Shown piece by piece: positions 1 through 10,912 of a stretch of DNA of 64,000 nucleotides. The notes beneath the pieces were generated by a model that was not told where the DNA came from, did no database searches, and saw only the letters and a list, made by a program, of their open reading frames with translations. The translations under genes were made by a program, and so were the position numbers. The DNA is from Mesostigma viride. Taxonomy: Eukaryota; Streptophyta; Mesostigmatophyceae; Mesostigmatales; Mesostigmataceae. The stretch is from contig RPFO01000542.1 of NCBI GenBank assembly GCA_009746045.1, forward strand, positions 610,978 to 674,977, written 5' to 3'. Positions within the stretch are counted from its first letter, which is position 1; each line of letters opens with the position of its first letter.

Positions 1-1043
1 GCCTGCTCAGCATCAGCTGGCAGCATCCTGGTATGCAGCATAAGAGGATTGATGGCAATGTCACCAAAGAACATGGGAGTCCTCAGGTTCAGCCTGTCCT
101 CCACAGAACGTAGCCATGCAGATGTCACAATGGCAGATGACGTCCTTGGAATCCTCTCCACCAGCAGCACAGTCTTGATCTCTTGGATGGCTCTCTCCAC
201 CACCCCTTGCTGGCCGTGGCTCTCCCTGGGTGTAATCAGCAACTCTGGAAACTCTGGCAGGTTCTCACAGCACTCAAACTGAATGTCACACTGCAACAAC
301 TCCAACCCAGGGTACCTGCTCCTTGTCAACTTCAGAGCAGCAATCAATGTAGGCTTCTCCATGTCAGGCAGGATCTCTAGGGTCTTGTACTTGGTATATC
401 TGTCCACTGCCACCAGCAGCTTCAAACCCCTGATTCTCTGAATATCTACCTGCACATGGCCTGGCTGCAAAATAGGAGTCCTGGCATGAGACTGCTTGGG
501 CTTTCTAGCAACTAGCCTGCACTTGCAAGCTTGAGCAACCTGTTGGCAGATGGAGTACAACTCACTTCCTCCCAGCCGTCTAGCAACTTGCAAAGACTGA
601 GCTGCATGGCCAAACATGGTATGCAACCTTGAGGCAATGTCATACAAGAGAGAAAACCTTTTATTGTCATTATTAGCACTCAAGGTATGTACAGATCCCT
701 TATGTACAGGAGGCACCAGGGTCGTGCCTGTCAGACTGTCTCCAGCCCTATCCTCATCCTGACCATCCTGTGCCAGTCCTGCACGGTCAGAATGCTTCTG
801 AGATCCACCTGGGTCCACATCACCAGGTCCTACCTCAGGCTCAGCACCGCCATGGCGGGCACGTTGGCGAGTAACCACTGCAGCTACAGCTGGCATACTC
901 TCTGTGGTAACCAAGCTTGCCCCATCGTGTCCAATAGGCTCTTTCACTAGAGCATGGGGCTGCCCCTCACTGCTGTCACTAGCAGCTTCATTACACACCC
1001 CTGGGGGCACCCTCCAGGGTTCAGGGATGTGTGCAGGCTCAAG

Positions 1044-1985
1044 TCAATGATCAGCAGCCTTGCCCTTGCCCTTGTCCTGGGATGGACCAGCCTTGTCCTT
1101 GCTGCCACCCTGAGCTGGCTTGCTCTGACCTTCCTGCCTCAGGTACGAGGGACACTCATTCCTGAAGTGACCCTTCCCCTGGCAGAAATAACATTCCACC
1201 TGACTGATGTCCCGTGAGGTCCCACTGCTGGGCCCAGCCTTGGGAGGACCACCCACCCTCTTGAAGTCAAACTGGGACTGTGGATGTCCCGACTTCGGCG
1301 GGGTCCCCCGTCCAGCCCTTCTGTCACGCCCCCTCCTGGACCTTCCTCGACCCCTTGAAGAGGTCTCAGGCCCTCTCGAGGGCGCTGGGCCCCCGTGGCC
1401 CGATCCCCTCATGGACTTAACCGTGGGTTCAGTGGCCTCCTCATCACCCTGACGAGGGCGCTTACCACCCACGTACTTGCCGCTGAAACACTCATACAAC
1501 TGGTCCGTCATGGCTGCCCAGCCATGGACCTGTCGCATGTGGATGGTCACATTATCCATGGTGACCGGATCCAGCTGCAGCGACTTGAGAAAGTCGCCCA
1601 TGGCCATCCGATCTGCGACGAAGAAGCCCTTGGCCATGGCGTCCTCCCTCAGCTTGACGAAGTCTTCAAAGGCGTGGACCACTAGCTGCCCCTTGATGGG
1701 CTTGTAGTCCAGGTATTCTTGCTTCAGGTGGGACCCATCTATGGTCCTCTTGTCACTCAGGAACGACCTGAGTCGCGTCATAAACGCCGCCAGGTGTCCC
1801 CCGCCGCGTCGCTCCCGAACAAACTTGAACAGCCGCCTCGCCGACTGCCGTATGTAGGCACTAGACGCCAGGATGCGAAGCTTGTCACCGTTGTATATCT
1901 CCGTGTACAAGTTCATGTCCTCTAACATCCTCTCAGCATCCCGGGGCTGCCAATTGTCCTTGATGGACTGAAACTGGCCTAGCAC
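1044..1985 (-). CDS. Copia gag (capsid/nucleocapsid) of partial copy 1
   Basis: An open frame of 313 residues. The first half is helical and contains FVRERRGGGHLAAFMTRLRS and a run of conserved residues around KSLQLDPVTMDNV, typical of a copia capsid (UBN2/gag-polypeptide-like). The second half is an Arg/Gly/Ser-rich basic linker (RGRGRSRRGRDRRAGRG) followed by a CCHC zinc knuckle, CYFCQGKGHFRNEC, and a lysine/glutamine-rich tail. Such proteins form the virus-like particle and bind element RNA. The same protein is encoded in the second copy at 12,152-13,111. The copia assignment rests mainly on the linked integrase and reverse transcriptase of that copy. Confidence 0.8.
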   Translation of the reverse strand: MLGQFQSIKDNWQPRDAERMLEDMNLYTEIYNGDKLRILASSAYIRQSARRLFKFVRERRGGGHLAAFMTRLRSFLSDKRTIDGSHLKQEYLDYKPIKGQLVVHAFEDFVKLREDAMAKGFFVADRMAMGDFLKSLQLDPVTMDNVTIHMRQVHGWAAMTDQLYECFSGKYVGGKRPRQGDEEATEPTVKSMRGSGHGGPAPSRGPETSSRGRGRSRRGRDRRAGRGTPPKSGHPQSQFDFKRVGGPPKAGPSSGTSRDISQVECYFCQGKGHFRNECPSYLRQEGQSKPAQGGSKDKAGPSQDKGKGKAADH

Positions 1986-2326
1986 CGCGTACCCCTCAGC
2001 AACGGGTCGCTTAGGCGCCGCTTGATCTGCGGCTGGCGCGTGCTGCCGCCCTGCGATCCTTGGCTCTGATTATCTGGCACCTCAGCCTGGTCTCCCAGCG
2101 CCTGGCCGTCCCCGCGTCCATCGCGTCCACCGCGTCCATCGCGTCCATCTCGTCCATCCAGCCCAGCGCCGCGCCGCGCGAAGCCCATAAAGCCCGCTTG
2201 TTGGTTGATAGCTCCATCCTCCATGATGGCCTCTGTTCAGATCTGCTACAGCCAGCCAAGTGGCCAAGCAGCAATTAAAGCAATATAAGCTACTGAACAA
2301 GAAAGGAAAGTGCCAAGTGTTACCAC

Positions 2327-2632
2327 TCAGGCAAGACCACCACGGCTGGCCCCAGGCGCGTCCTGGTTCTCCTTGTCGCTGTCGTCGTCGCTGTCGCTCA
2401 CCACAATCAGCTCTGGTACCCTGCTACCTGCTGCGCCGTCGTCGACCCGCTGTCGGCCCGCGATGACTGAATCGTCACCGTTGGTAAGTAGACAGGTGAC
2501 AACCCGTCGTTGGCACCCGCGGATTGTACTTGGCACCTCGTGGTCGCCAAGTGTCTCGTCGCCTAGCCCAGCGACACCCCCTGCTCCTACCTCAAGGTCA
2601 CTATCGTACCCAAGAGGTGCAAACTCTCCCAA
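2327..2632 (-). CDS. C-terminal part of the extra copia ORF (acidic SIM-like tail), copy 1
   Basis: The open frame encodes the same C-terminal sequence as the first ORF of the complete copia element: a glycine/aspartate-rich stretch ending in ELIVVSDSDDDSDKENQ. The hydrophobic core followed by Ser/Asp repeats has the form of a SUMO-interaction motif. Its preservation in both copies shows it belongs to the family and is not a chance ORF. The upstream part continues toward 2,872 in degraded form. Function is unknown. Confidence 0.6.
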   Translation of the reverse strand: MGEFAPLGYDSDLEVGAGGVAGLGDETLGDHEVPSTIRGCQRRVVTCLLTNGDDSVIAGRQRVDDGAAGSRVPELIVVSDSDDDSDKENQDAPGASRGGLA

Positions 2633-2872
2633 CGCGTCACACGAACGCGAAGGGGCGGGGGCAGTTCCTGAAAAGGAACTCTTACTCGCTCATGGAAACC
2701 TGCCGACTCTTGTCGCGCGCTGTCCTCCGGCTGGCTTCCGCTGTCGCCCCGACCTCTGCAAGCCGCCTGTAGTGCTCCGCTCCGCGTCGTTCACGCCTAA
2801 CTGGCCCCGCTGCAACACCCTCGTCGCCGATGCCGCCTGCGAAAGCACGTGGTACTCCGCGCCCGCTACTTT

Positions 2873-4373
2873 CGGTAGAATGTGCGTTTCGAATTATGTT
2901 ATAAGACCTAGGCACCTACCACTTCAGGGATGATAAACAATTAGTTGCTGAACAGTTTGAGCCATTGGGGTCATCATTTGGGTGGGTATACCAGCAGTTA
3001 CACCCAGTACAGCCCATAGGGGTACCGTTGGGAAAAAGCAACCAAGGGGCTAGGGGTGGGCATACTACCTACTAATATGGCCACCAACCATGCCAAACAA
3101 TACATTTCCCTTCCACAATGATGGGGAAACATAACTGCATCATCACACTGCCCTTACATGGCACCTATGTGCAGGTGCCACCTTGTCCATGCTCGTAGGT
3201 AACGTGGTACGGATACCCTACGCAAGGCATGCATTCTAGGAGACAGCCACCAACAAACTAGTGATGTTGAGCCTATTTCAGCCTGCCCTAGCAAGGATAA
3301 ACTAGGCCTAAGCTGCTATAGCTTGCCAGGTGATGGCCAGCACACCTGGTGGCACATGCTGTCAATGGGAAGCTTTTACTCACCAGTTACGTGCTTGATG
3401 ATGCCACAGAGACCAGCCAACTGCCTCACACTCATGCAATATGTGTATGGGAAATGTATAACAAACATATATGGAGGTATTCAAACCCATACAGCCTCTA
3501 AAACTTATAACCATCACCCTGTGGCAGGTCAACTGACTGAGGGAAGCATCTAAGAAGGGTGTTTTAGAAAGGGGCCAGGCCAGGGTCAAGAAAGAGCATG
3601 AATAATGCAAAAAGAATGTGCTACACAAGCTAGAACGTATACATAAACGTCAAACATCGATAGGAAAACGATGCTTAAGCTTTACCAGGCATGGATGGCG
3701 TTACCTTGGCCCAGGCGGTGGCCGCAAAATGGCGCATTTCGGCACACCAAAGTTGTGCAGCATGGTCGCTGGATTCGGCGATTTCTGGCCACCCTTGCAC
3801 GTTTACGACTACTATGTATCATAAAAAGTACAAAGAAACCAATATGTCCTTTAAAATACGCCGTAAAGGTATTGCTGTCAACGTTTCTATCGTCCGGCCT
3901 GATCGCAGTTTTTTCCAGCAAGAACGCTGCCGACACCTATCAAATGGCATTCCCGCGAACCAAAAATTGGCCTGTATGATCTTTAGGACGTATAAAATCA
4001 ATATCCTAAGTTTGGCCTGAAAATTCGAACGCAAACGTAAATGCCATGCTTGGGCGCAAGCCGCCATGGCCAGGTCGTCGTTTTCCGGAATGCACGTTGT
4101 ACGTGAAAAAGTACCCTGACCCCTTGTACTTTGACCGGCCAGAACACCTCTATAACTTTGTCAAAAGTATGCAAACCCTAGTACCATGCTGTGAAGAATT
4201 TTATAAACTTTCGATCTTCTCAGCTAAACTTTTCCTAATTCTCAATAGATTTCGCGGCATCTGGTCCCCCGAGAAGGGGCCGATGCATCGGCTGGAACTC
4301 GATTTTTGGCGGAAAATCGGCAGCAAGACCATTTAGGGGTTAACTTTGCACCGTTAAGCATGGCAGTGAGAGG
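2873..4373. other. Unassigned DNA between copia copy 1 and a tandem repeat
   Basis: About 1.5 kb in which I recognise no gene, RNA or element. Short open frames occur on both strands (for example 3,691-4,020 and 4,046-4,336, plus) but show no known motif and no splice-consistent continuation. Base composition is more AT-rich than in the elements nearby. Confidence 0.4.
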
Positions 4374-4685
4374 CCCGAATCCGATACTTTGCGCCTTATT
4401 AGCCCCTTAGCCTGTCAACGTCACACCAGTGTGTGACCACCTTCATTCAGGATTCGGTGATACTTATTTCTTATTTCACCTCTCTGGTTTCTAATTGGAT
4501 ACTAAATATACCGATTTCCCCGAATCCGATACTTTGCGCCTTATTAGCCCCTCAGCCTGTCAACGTCACACCAGTGTGTGACCACCTTCATTCAGGATTC
4601 GGTGATACTTATTTCTTATTTCACCTCTCTGGTTTCTAATTGGATACTAAATATACCGATTTCCCCGAATCCGATACTTTGCGCC
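4374..4685. repeat. 145-bp tandem duplication (two units plus a partial third)
   Basis: A unit starting CCCGAATCCGATACTTTGCG begins at 4,374, 4,519 and 4,664, giving a period of 145 bp. The two complete units look almost identical (one T/C difference noted near the start). The third stops after about 22 bases. Each unit contains the short inverted repeat CACACCAGTGTGTG. It is a recent local duplication of unknown role. Confidence 0.9.
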
Positions 4686-5058
4686 ATGGCGTTCAGATCA
4701 GCAGGATTCGCTCCTAAAGTAAGATCCTGTCGACTTCCGCCGGGAGAGATGATTGACGGTAGATGGGCCAAGATCGGACGGAGTTCCTTTTTGCCGCGCA
4801 AAATTGACACCCGCAATCCGCACAGTGCCGTTGTGCGGATTCAAAACTTGCGCCTTGTCATTAAGAAATGACAACGGCGCCAAGGATGGAGCACGCAAAC
4901 GCGTTAATGTCGGCTGGGGGTGGTCTGGTTAGTGGGGAAGAATGGGGATCACCGCCGATCCAGTAAAGTGGGCAACTAAATTTCGTGCCGCCAAGTCCGT
5001 AGAACTACACCCTCTGAAGCATGTGCAAGCCGATTGTCGGCTGCGGACTCTTAGGTAA

Positions 5059-5511
5059 GTCGTCGCGACGCAATCGAAGGAGTGGTTGCTGGAGGGTGTA
5101 GCAAAGAAGGACCAAGATCAAGAACTGCTGAGGGAGGTTAGTGCTCGGATCAAGGCGATTTGTTGTGAATTCTTACCAGCACTGGCCCAGGACGAGTTAA
5201 ATGATGCAAAGGCCAATTACTCTGCAGCCGTTGCGGCGGAGAGCAGCAGGAAACTGAATGAAGTCCTGAACGGACCGACAGAGGCGACAACCGCAGTGAA
5301 GCCTCTCCCCGATCCTCCTGCTTTGGCTGAGCCTGAAGCGATAGTTGAAAGGGAGCTAGCGAGGCGTCTATCTTACCGAAAGCACGAGGCCTATCTAGCG
5401 GCAAAGAGAGCTGCCAACAGACACTACAATACGCTTCCGCGGACACCTTTTTCAGCGGGGAAAGTGCCCCCGGGCTTCCGGGGCAAATTCAGCAAGCGCT
5501 GCGGAACTTAG
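5059..5511 (+). CDS. Small open frame, possible gene or element fragment, unknown
   Basis: An open stretch of about 150 codons with no ATG at its start, following an in-frame stop at 5,056. It reads as a soluble, helical, charged protein (for example DQDQELLREVSARIKAICC and ARRLSYRKHEAYLAAKRAAN). A GTAAGT donor-like sequence lies at 5,055-5,060, just upstream. I recognise no family. It could be an exon, the remnant of a transposon gene, or chance. Amino-acid composition favours real coding ancestry. Confidence 0.3.
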   Translation, partial: VVATQSKEWLLEGVAKKDQDQELLREVSARIKAICCEFLPALAQDELNDAKANYSAAVAAESSRKLNEVLNGPTEATTAVKPLPDPPALAEPEAIVERELARRLSYRKHEAYLAAKRAANRHYNTLPRTPFSAGKVPPGFRGKFSKRCGT

Positions 5512-5716
5512 ATACTAAAAATTCGTTTTTGGTTCGTACCGTACAGCCAATCATTTTGCGCCCGGATCAAATTGTGATCTGGGCACTGAACACGAAAATT
5601 TCAGCGGAACGTACGAAACACCAACGCAACTACAGAAAATTTTCAGTGACGAAACTGTAGTACCTTGTACCAAGCAAAATGTAGTAGGACTTCGCTAAAT
5701 TCACGTTCGGAATTTT

Positions 5717-5765
5717 TCCCCGCAAGATTCCCCTGCAAGATTCCCCCGCACGATTCCCCCCGCTA
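5717..5765. repeat. Short tandem GCAAGATTCCCC-like repeats
   Basis: Three to four imperfect copies of GCAAGATTCCCC (GCAAGATTCCCCT, GCAAGATTCCCCC, GCACGATTCCCCC) in a row. A local minisatellite with no function visible. Confidence 0.7.
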
Positions 5766-6234
5766 GGTTCAGGCTCCAGTCGATGCTCGCCAAATGGCGC
5801 AAAAAAAGAAACATATGTTAAAATCAACGGTGCGAATCCTCGTTACCGCTCGGGTAACATTCTCACTCATTTCGCGTCTCCTACGAACCGTATTGTAGTG
5901 GAGTGGCTAAGGCTGATCAGCAACGTGCCCCGCTTGCCTGCGTAACCAACCAGCCCAAACAGGTAATTAAACAAAGAATACTCATGAACTGCCGTGTCTT
6001 GGTATGCATCCGTTGTGTATGACGAGTGCAGTCAGCAATCTGTAGTGCAACCGTACTTTCTACTCGCCGTATGGCCATCGATAGTTTTCTGATCGAGTGC
6101 ATTATTATGTTCCATCGGATGCTGTGCTTTGTTCTTCATGGTGAACACCACAGCTGGGCGTCCAAAAAGCAAAGAAAACTGCAACCGGCAGGTCGTCGTC
6201 AAAAGCCAAGCCTGCTGCAGTCACCGCCGGGACC

Positions 6235-8241
6235 ATGCAGCTGCCTCCAGCCCTCGAGGCTGAAAGGGCCGCCAAGATTGCAGCTTTGCAGGCCCAAATC
6301 GACGCTATCAACGCGCAGTTCGACCAGCAGATGAGCGCCGTGCCGGCACCCCTCTCGTGGCCATGCCACCACCACCCATGCCAGGCTGTCCATCTGCCCA
6401 CGTGCTGGCACGTAAGTTCCCTTTTTTTCCCCTTTGGTATACGGGCCTTACTGTTGCTTCATGGAAACTTACAACGTATCAATTTGCCTGTATTTACCCT
6501 TCAACTTTGTGCATTATTATCTTTATGAAGTCCCACACGTTTTGTGTATATTGGTTTTCTTTGTGTTTCATTCAAGCTGACTTTTGACTTCTTTAATTGC
6601 ATGTGTCTTTCCTTTTTCATCCAGCCGTGGACGTGGCTGGCACAGTGACACCGGTGCTGGTGCCCATCCTGGCACCTGAACCAGGTCCAAATGTGAAGCC
6701 CCACTATTCGAAGCAATTATCGCTTCTGCTGGCATGCGAATCTCCATGTATCGATTCAAAGGCCCTGCCCCAGCCCACTCCGGGGGCTGCTGGTGATGAA
6801 CCTGTGACGCAGCAGGCCATTCCCTGTAAGTAATATCAGATCACTTCCAATCGTGGTTGTTTTATTCTTGTCTCTTTTTGCATTGGCATACCTGTATTTT
6901 ACTTAGCAAGTATCTCAGTTTCTGCACTGACGATGCACTCTAATATTCTTTTCGCTCAACCTTATTAAGACCTTGCTATGTTCGTTTGCCACCATAGCAT
7001 ACATAACCCCCATTCACCAGCAGCTTCCCCGTTTCCCATTTGTAAATGCATTCCCTGTTTGTTTTTATGATCCCAACAAAGTCTCTCTTTTGCAATTGAT
7101 GTGTGCAGTGCCTTCGCAGGCTTCTTCAAAGAGGAAGGGCATGACACCAGCGCCAGTTTCCAAGGCCCGGCGCGGATCAACAGAGACCGAGTCCCCATCT
7201 GCAACAAATGATCCAGTCCTGCCATCGCCGCAGCCTCTAGAAGAGAACATTGCCGTCCTTCCACAGCCGCCAACAGCACCTAAGACACGTGCTCAGTGCC
7301 CACCACCTTCAGATCTGGGGTTGATGCACTACATCAAGCAGGTGCTCCCTCAGGCCACTGTGGTGCCTCTTCCAGCAGAGGTGACAACGACCAACGTACC
7401 GGTTGGCACCATCATAGCTCAAAAATGGTTGCTGAAGGCGCGCAAGCAGCTGAGATTGGGGGATGAGTTGGTGTGGGATGTAGGCCGCATTGCTATGGTC
7501 AAGCCACGGAACAAGTCCCCGTGGACGCTTGCGTTTCCTAACGGGGATGAGCCAGAATCAAGGTATTGCTTTGATCTGAGGAAATTGCACTACGGTGAGG
7601 AGGGGTCTGGCGAGCTCTCATGGGTGATGTTGGGCAATGTTACGGTGAACGACCTGCCTGGAAAGGCAGAAGAAACGAACACGAGTCAAGTGCCTTCCCC
7701 CCGGATGTGCCAGCCCCACTGCCACCCTCCACGGCCGTGCCAGCCCCTCTGGCCCAACTGCTGCCACCCTCCACGGCCGTGCCAGCCCCTCCGGCCCCAC
7801 TGCCACCCTCCACGGCCGTGCCAGCCCCTCCGGCCCCACTGCCACCCTCCACGGGAGGACCAGAGTCATCGGTGGAATCCGTGCTTGCCAACATGATGTT
7901 GCAGTTGAAAAAAATGCAAGAGGAGCTCGCTGAGAAGAACGCCATCATCAACAAACAAGCGGAGAGATCTGCACCGACAGAATCCTGCTCAAGCCTACCA
8001 ATCCCATGTGTAAGTTCCGCAGCTCCTAGATACGGAAATGTTACCGTCTTTATAATTGTGGATGCCTTGATTAGTTTGCATTGCGGTTTTGTTGTGTATT
8101 CTTTTTCTGACTACTTGCGCAACCCAATGGTCCAAACTCTCTGCTGTTTGCGTGCAGGAAAATACCCCGGACAGCGCGGCACAAGCAAAACACTGCGAGC
8201 TGCTGAATGGCCAGAAGGCAGAAGGCATGGCATCAAACTGA
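6235..8241 (+). CDS. Intron-containing gene of unknown function (proline-repeat and coiled-coil protein)
   Basis: Three introns with GT-AG ends and strong GTAAG donors fit between coding segments: 6,412-6,624, 6,826-7,108 and 8,010-8,157. Frames join across each junction, ending at TGA 8,239-8,241. Visible parts in order: a short helical segment (EAERAAKIAALQAQIDAINA); a proline-rich spacer; a Ser/Lys/Arg-rich region; a compact domain around LRLGDELVWDVGRIAMVKP and RYCFDLRKLHYGEE that resembles a small beta-barrel reader fold but matches no family I can name; about four 13-residue repeats PAPPAPLPPSTAV; and a coiled coil (LQLKKMQEELAEKNAIINKQ). The frame changes within exon 1 and again at a C-run near 7,700, so this is either a decaying gene or a sequence with small indel errors. 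The true start may be ATG 6,138 or further upstream. Confidence 0.5.
7710..7855 (+). repeat. 39-bp coding minisatellite (PAPPAPLPPSTAV repeats)
   Basis: About four head-to-tail units of 39 bp inside exon 3, each encoding 13 residues of the form PAPPAPLPPSTAV. One unit varies (PAPLAQLLPPSTAV). The length is a multiple of three, so copy-number change would keep the frame. Confidence 0.85.
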
Positions 8242-8680
8242 GTCCAGCCAGTTTTGGAATAGCTGTAAGTTTTCACGATCAGGGTGCACAGGATTCCATT
8301 TTTTTGCACTACAAAGCGATTTTTTTGTCTCGTGTACGAGCGTGATTTTTTACTGTCTCGTCATTTTGGATTTGGTGTACATTTGCACATCCTGCAGCCT
8401 TTCTGATTCTGGCCCTGCCTTGCTGCTTTGTCCTTCTTAATTGTGCTCCTACGTGCAGGATGACGTAGAACGAAACATGCGGACTCTGAACAGTATGGGA
8501 GAGGCATGAGAACTCTTCTCGTGAAGAATTGTGTGAAGATGTACACAAACTTCCCTGATTCCAAGAATGAATCAGTTTTTCCCTTTCAGCAAGACATGAC
8601 TACGAATGTCAGTTGACAGCATGTTTGCTGTGGATGATGTATGCATTAGCTGTAACATGATATTTATCAATGTAATAAAT
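8242..8680 (+). other. 3' UTR of the unknown gene, with a fourth intron and TGTAA signals
   Basis: After the stop, a GTAAGT...GTGCAG intron spans 8,265-8,458. TGTAA occurs at 8,651 and 8,671, the second within TGTAATAAAT. TGTAA is the usual green-algal polyadenylation signal, so the transcript probably ends just after 8,680. If the last intron is used in another frame, a short alternative C-terminus ending at 8,509 is possible. Confidence 0.45.
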
Positions 8681-8796
8681 GCACTGATTGTGAGTCATGC
8701 CCCTGTTGTAATCATCTTGCATTGTCGTATTTCTGTTGGTCCCTGATAACACCATTTTTTTGTCCCAGAATGGCTGGAGAATTCGCCTGTGCATGT

Positions 8797-9170
8797 TCTT
8801 GATTTTCTTGAGATTCTACTCGTTTTTTTGTCCTGAGATTTTCTTGAGATTCTACTCGTTTTTTTGTCCTGATTTTGTCCTGAGATTGTCCTGAGATTTT
8901 GTCCTGAGATTTTCACTACAAAGTCAAAATCTCAAGACCTGAGTTTTTCACCAGAAATCTCAGGACCCGAGGTGTGCACTTACCAGATTTTGTGAAGACG
9001 AAAAAAATCAGGAAAAATCAGGGCAATCTCAGGAAAAATCTCAGGAAATCTCAAGACGATCTCAAGACAATCTCAAGATATCTCAGGATTTCTCAGGATT
9101 TCTCAGGATTTCTCAAAAAAAACTCAGGACGATATCAAGAAATATCAGGACGAATTTTTTCCGACTTCCT
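8797..9170. repeat. Fold-back array of TCAGGA / TCTCAAGA short repeats
   Basis: The left arm (about 8,797-8,925) repeats TCCTGAGATTTT and includes two copies of a 36-bp unit with GAGATTCTACTCGTTTTTTT. The right arm (about 9,000-9,160) repeats the complement, AAAATCTCAGGA and ATCTCAAGA. The arms face each other around about 8,940, so the whole could fold into a long imperfect hairpin. It abuts the 3' break of the LINE fragment at 9,170. No coding potential is evident. Confidence 0.75.
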
Positions 9171-10124
9171 AGTGTGGGATAAATGCAAAGAATTCCTTAT
9201 TCATTCGTTCACCCTTGACATGCCACCATGTATTTTCCACATCTAGGGCTTCTGCGTGGCGTTCAAGGCGTTGCTTATCCATCTCAGTCTGGCACAGTTG
9301 CAGTCGTGTTAACTCGTGCGGGGCTAGGCGGGGTTTGGATTGCAACATATAGTAATAACTCGTTTGTAGTAATTGTAGTCTTTGCCTTTTATGCGGCGTT
9401 GTTCTAGATCGTAGGCCTTAGAGGAGTCAAGGATGTGCGAGAGGCATGCTTGCATCCAGAGCTCGTAGTGCTTGGGTATTCTACTTGCTTGGTTTTCCAG
9501 TCCCGCCATTGTTCTCGGACTAGGGAGCGAAAGGCGGGGTCAGCCAGCAGCTTTTTATTGAGGCGAGGGACGCCTGGTCCTCTGGGGGGGCTGGAGTGAT
9601 ACACCATGGTGAGAAGGCAGGGGTAGTGATCAGAAAAAACTGTGGAGCGTATGACCTCTGCGTGACAAATGAGGGATGCCCAAAAAGGTGACATAAATAT
9701 GTAGTCTAGACGGCTAGTGATGCGGGTGCCCTGACGAGTGGACTCTCTAGTATGCAGATGGTCGCGAGGTTTGATAACATCCTGTAGTGACAGGCGTGTG
9801 AGGTGGTTGGCTAACGAGGTCGTCTCAAGCCCAAGGCCATGGTCTAGGTCAACATTATAAAGTCACCCATTAGTATGACCTCATGAGATTGGTCCAGGAG
9901 GGGGGCAACCATAGCAAACAAATCATCAAAAAATTTTATACGGTCAGAGTGTTCGTTGGGGGCATATACCGATATAATATAGCCAGTCTTACCGCCCCAG
10001 GAGATGCATTGCCGGGTCCAGCGACCCTGCCATGTGTTGGGAGCAGTATCTGTGTGCTGGGCCCATGGTGCAGTTGAACATGAGGGTGTGGCGGACGTCG
10101 ATATTGTAGCAATGCAGTGCCTCC
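9170..10124 (-). mobile_element. LINE ORF2 fragment, APE endonuclease C-half (left of the copia insertion)
   Basis: Minus-strand coding remnants of a non-LTR retrotransposon. They include VYAPNEHSDRIKFF, a metal-site region EVILMGDFI, and the SDH-type catalytic motif FSDHYPCLLTMVYH near 9,600-9,640. The linker typical of LINE ORF2 follows (KLLADPAFRSLVREQWRDWK, later GERMNKEFFAF near 9,175). The frame shifts several times. The reverse transcriptase that should follow is absent: similarity ends at the fold-back array at 9,170. The 5' side continues across the copia element at 18,143. The last five bases (10,120-10,124, CCTCC) are the copia target duplication. Confidence 0.75.
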
Positions 10125-10819
10125 AGTTAACGCCAAGCGCATTGGCGTGATCCTGATTCGGCATTTCTCTGCGATTCCAGCGGCACCGGAACGAGTTCAT
10201 TCCGACAAGTATCAAGAAAGTTATGGCGTTCCGACTTCCCGGTCGCGCGCGAGTGCGAGCCGGCTGTTCTTCTAAGTCGGACGTTAATATTTGCCGACGA
10301 CATATGGGGTCGACAGTAATTCCTGGGCTGACAGGAATTAGGTGCTGTACCTACGACGGTATTGGATTAATACGTCGTACGCAGGAAATAGGAACCTTAA
10401 CCTGTGGTCTGTTGGTACCGCAGGCTTAGTTCTGGACTTCTAGTTGCAGATGCAATAGTCACTGTGGACTGTGCTCTGTGGTCACTGTGCCTGTATGGCA
10501 GACCTACTGTATAGGAACTGGGCGCTGTACAGGTAGTGAATACTGTACCGGGAGTGTTATTACTGAGCAGGCCTCCTAGGCTGCTCAGGACTAGCAAGCA
10601 CAGTGCACAAGTATATAAACAATAGGCCAGTGCCAAATGGGCATCTCTTGCGAGCCCGCCTCACGTGTTGTGCCTTGACTTGGCAAGCGCGTGTACAAGC
10701 CTCAAGTGTGTGAGCGCTGTAACATTATCCGATTTTAACAAAGCTCCGTTTCCAACCATATTCACACATTGCTGCATTGCAACCATATCCTTCACATTGC
10801 GTTGCTAAGAACGTTAACT
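10125..10819 (+). repeat. 5' LTR of the copia element
   Basis: Ends are AGTTAACG...CGTTAACT, an 8-bp inverted repeat rather than the usual TG...CA. A TATA-like AAGTATATAAAC near 10,610 is a plausible promoter. The direct partner is 17,450-18,142. No clear tRNA-complementary primer site with TGG directly follows the LTR. Confidence 0.92.
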
Positions 10820-10912
10820 CAAATTACAACCAGTCTCAGCGGAACGGCCAGGAGGGTCGTTGCCGGTTGCGGTGTGCAGCGTTGACGACGCGAGGAGCTC
10901 GTCCGGTGGTGA

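Larger units (their letters stand above)
1..2872 (-). mobile_element. Ty1/copia element, partial copy 1 (5' half, runs off window)
   Basis: This stretch is the reverse complement of about 11,285-14,154, the 5' half of the complete copia element at 10,125-18,142. Read on the minus strand it holds the end of the extra first ORF, gag with a CCHC knuckle, and the start of the integrase region, then leaves the window at base 1. No LTR is seen at its inner end near 2,872, where similarity stops abruptly, so its 5' end is lost. It is a broken fossil with a few breaks. Its gag is better preserved than that of the second copy. It is the same family as the second copy, placed in inverted orientation about 8 kb away. 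Confidence 0.9.

Noticed and set aside
2327-2933. Plus-strand frame of 207 codons at 2,310-2,933
   Set aside because: Antisense to the copia first ORF of copy 1.
7620-8345. Single uninterrupted 241-codon gene at 7,620-8,345
   Set aside because: The frame reads through a clear GTAAGT...GTGCAG intron (8,010-8,157); only its first part is used in the spliced gene.
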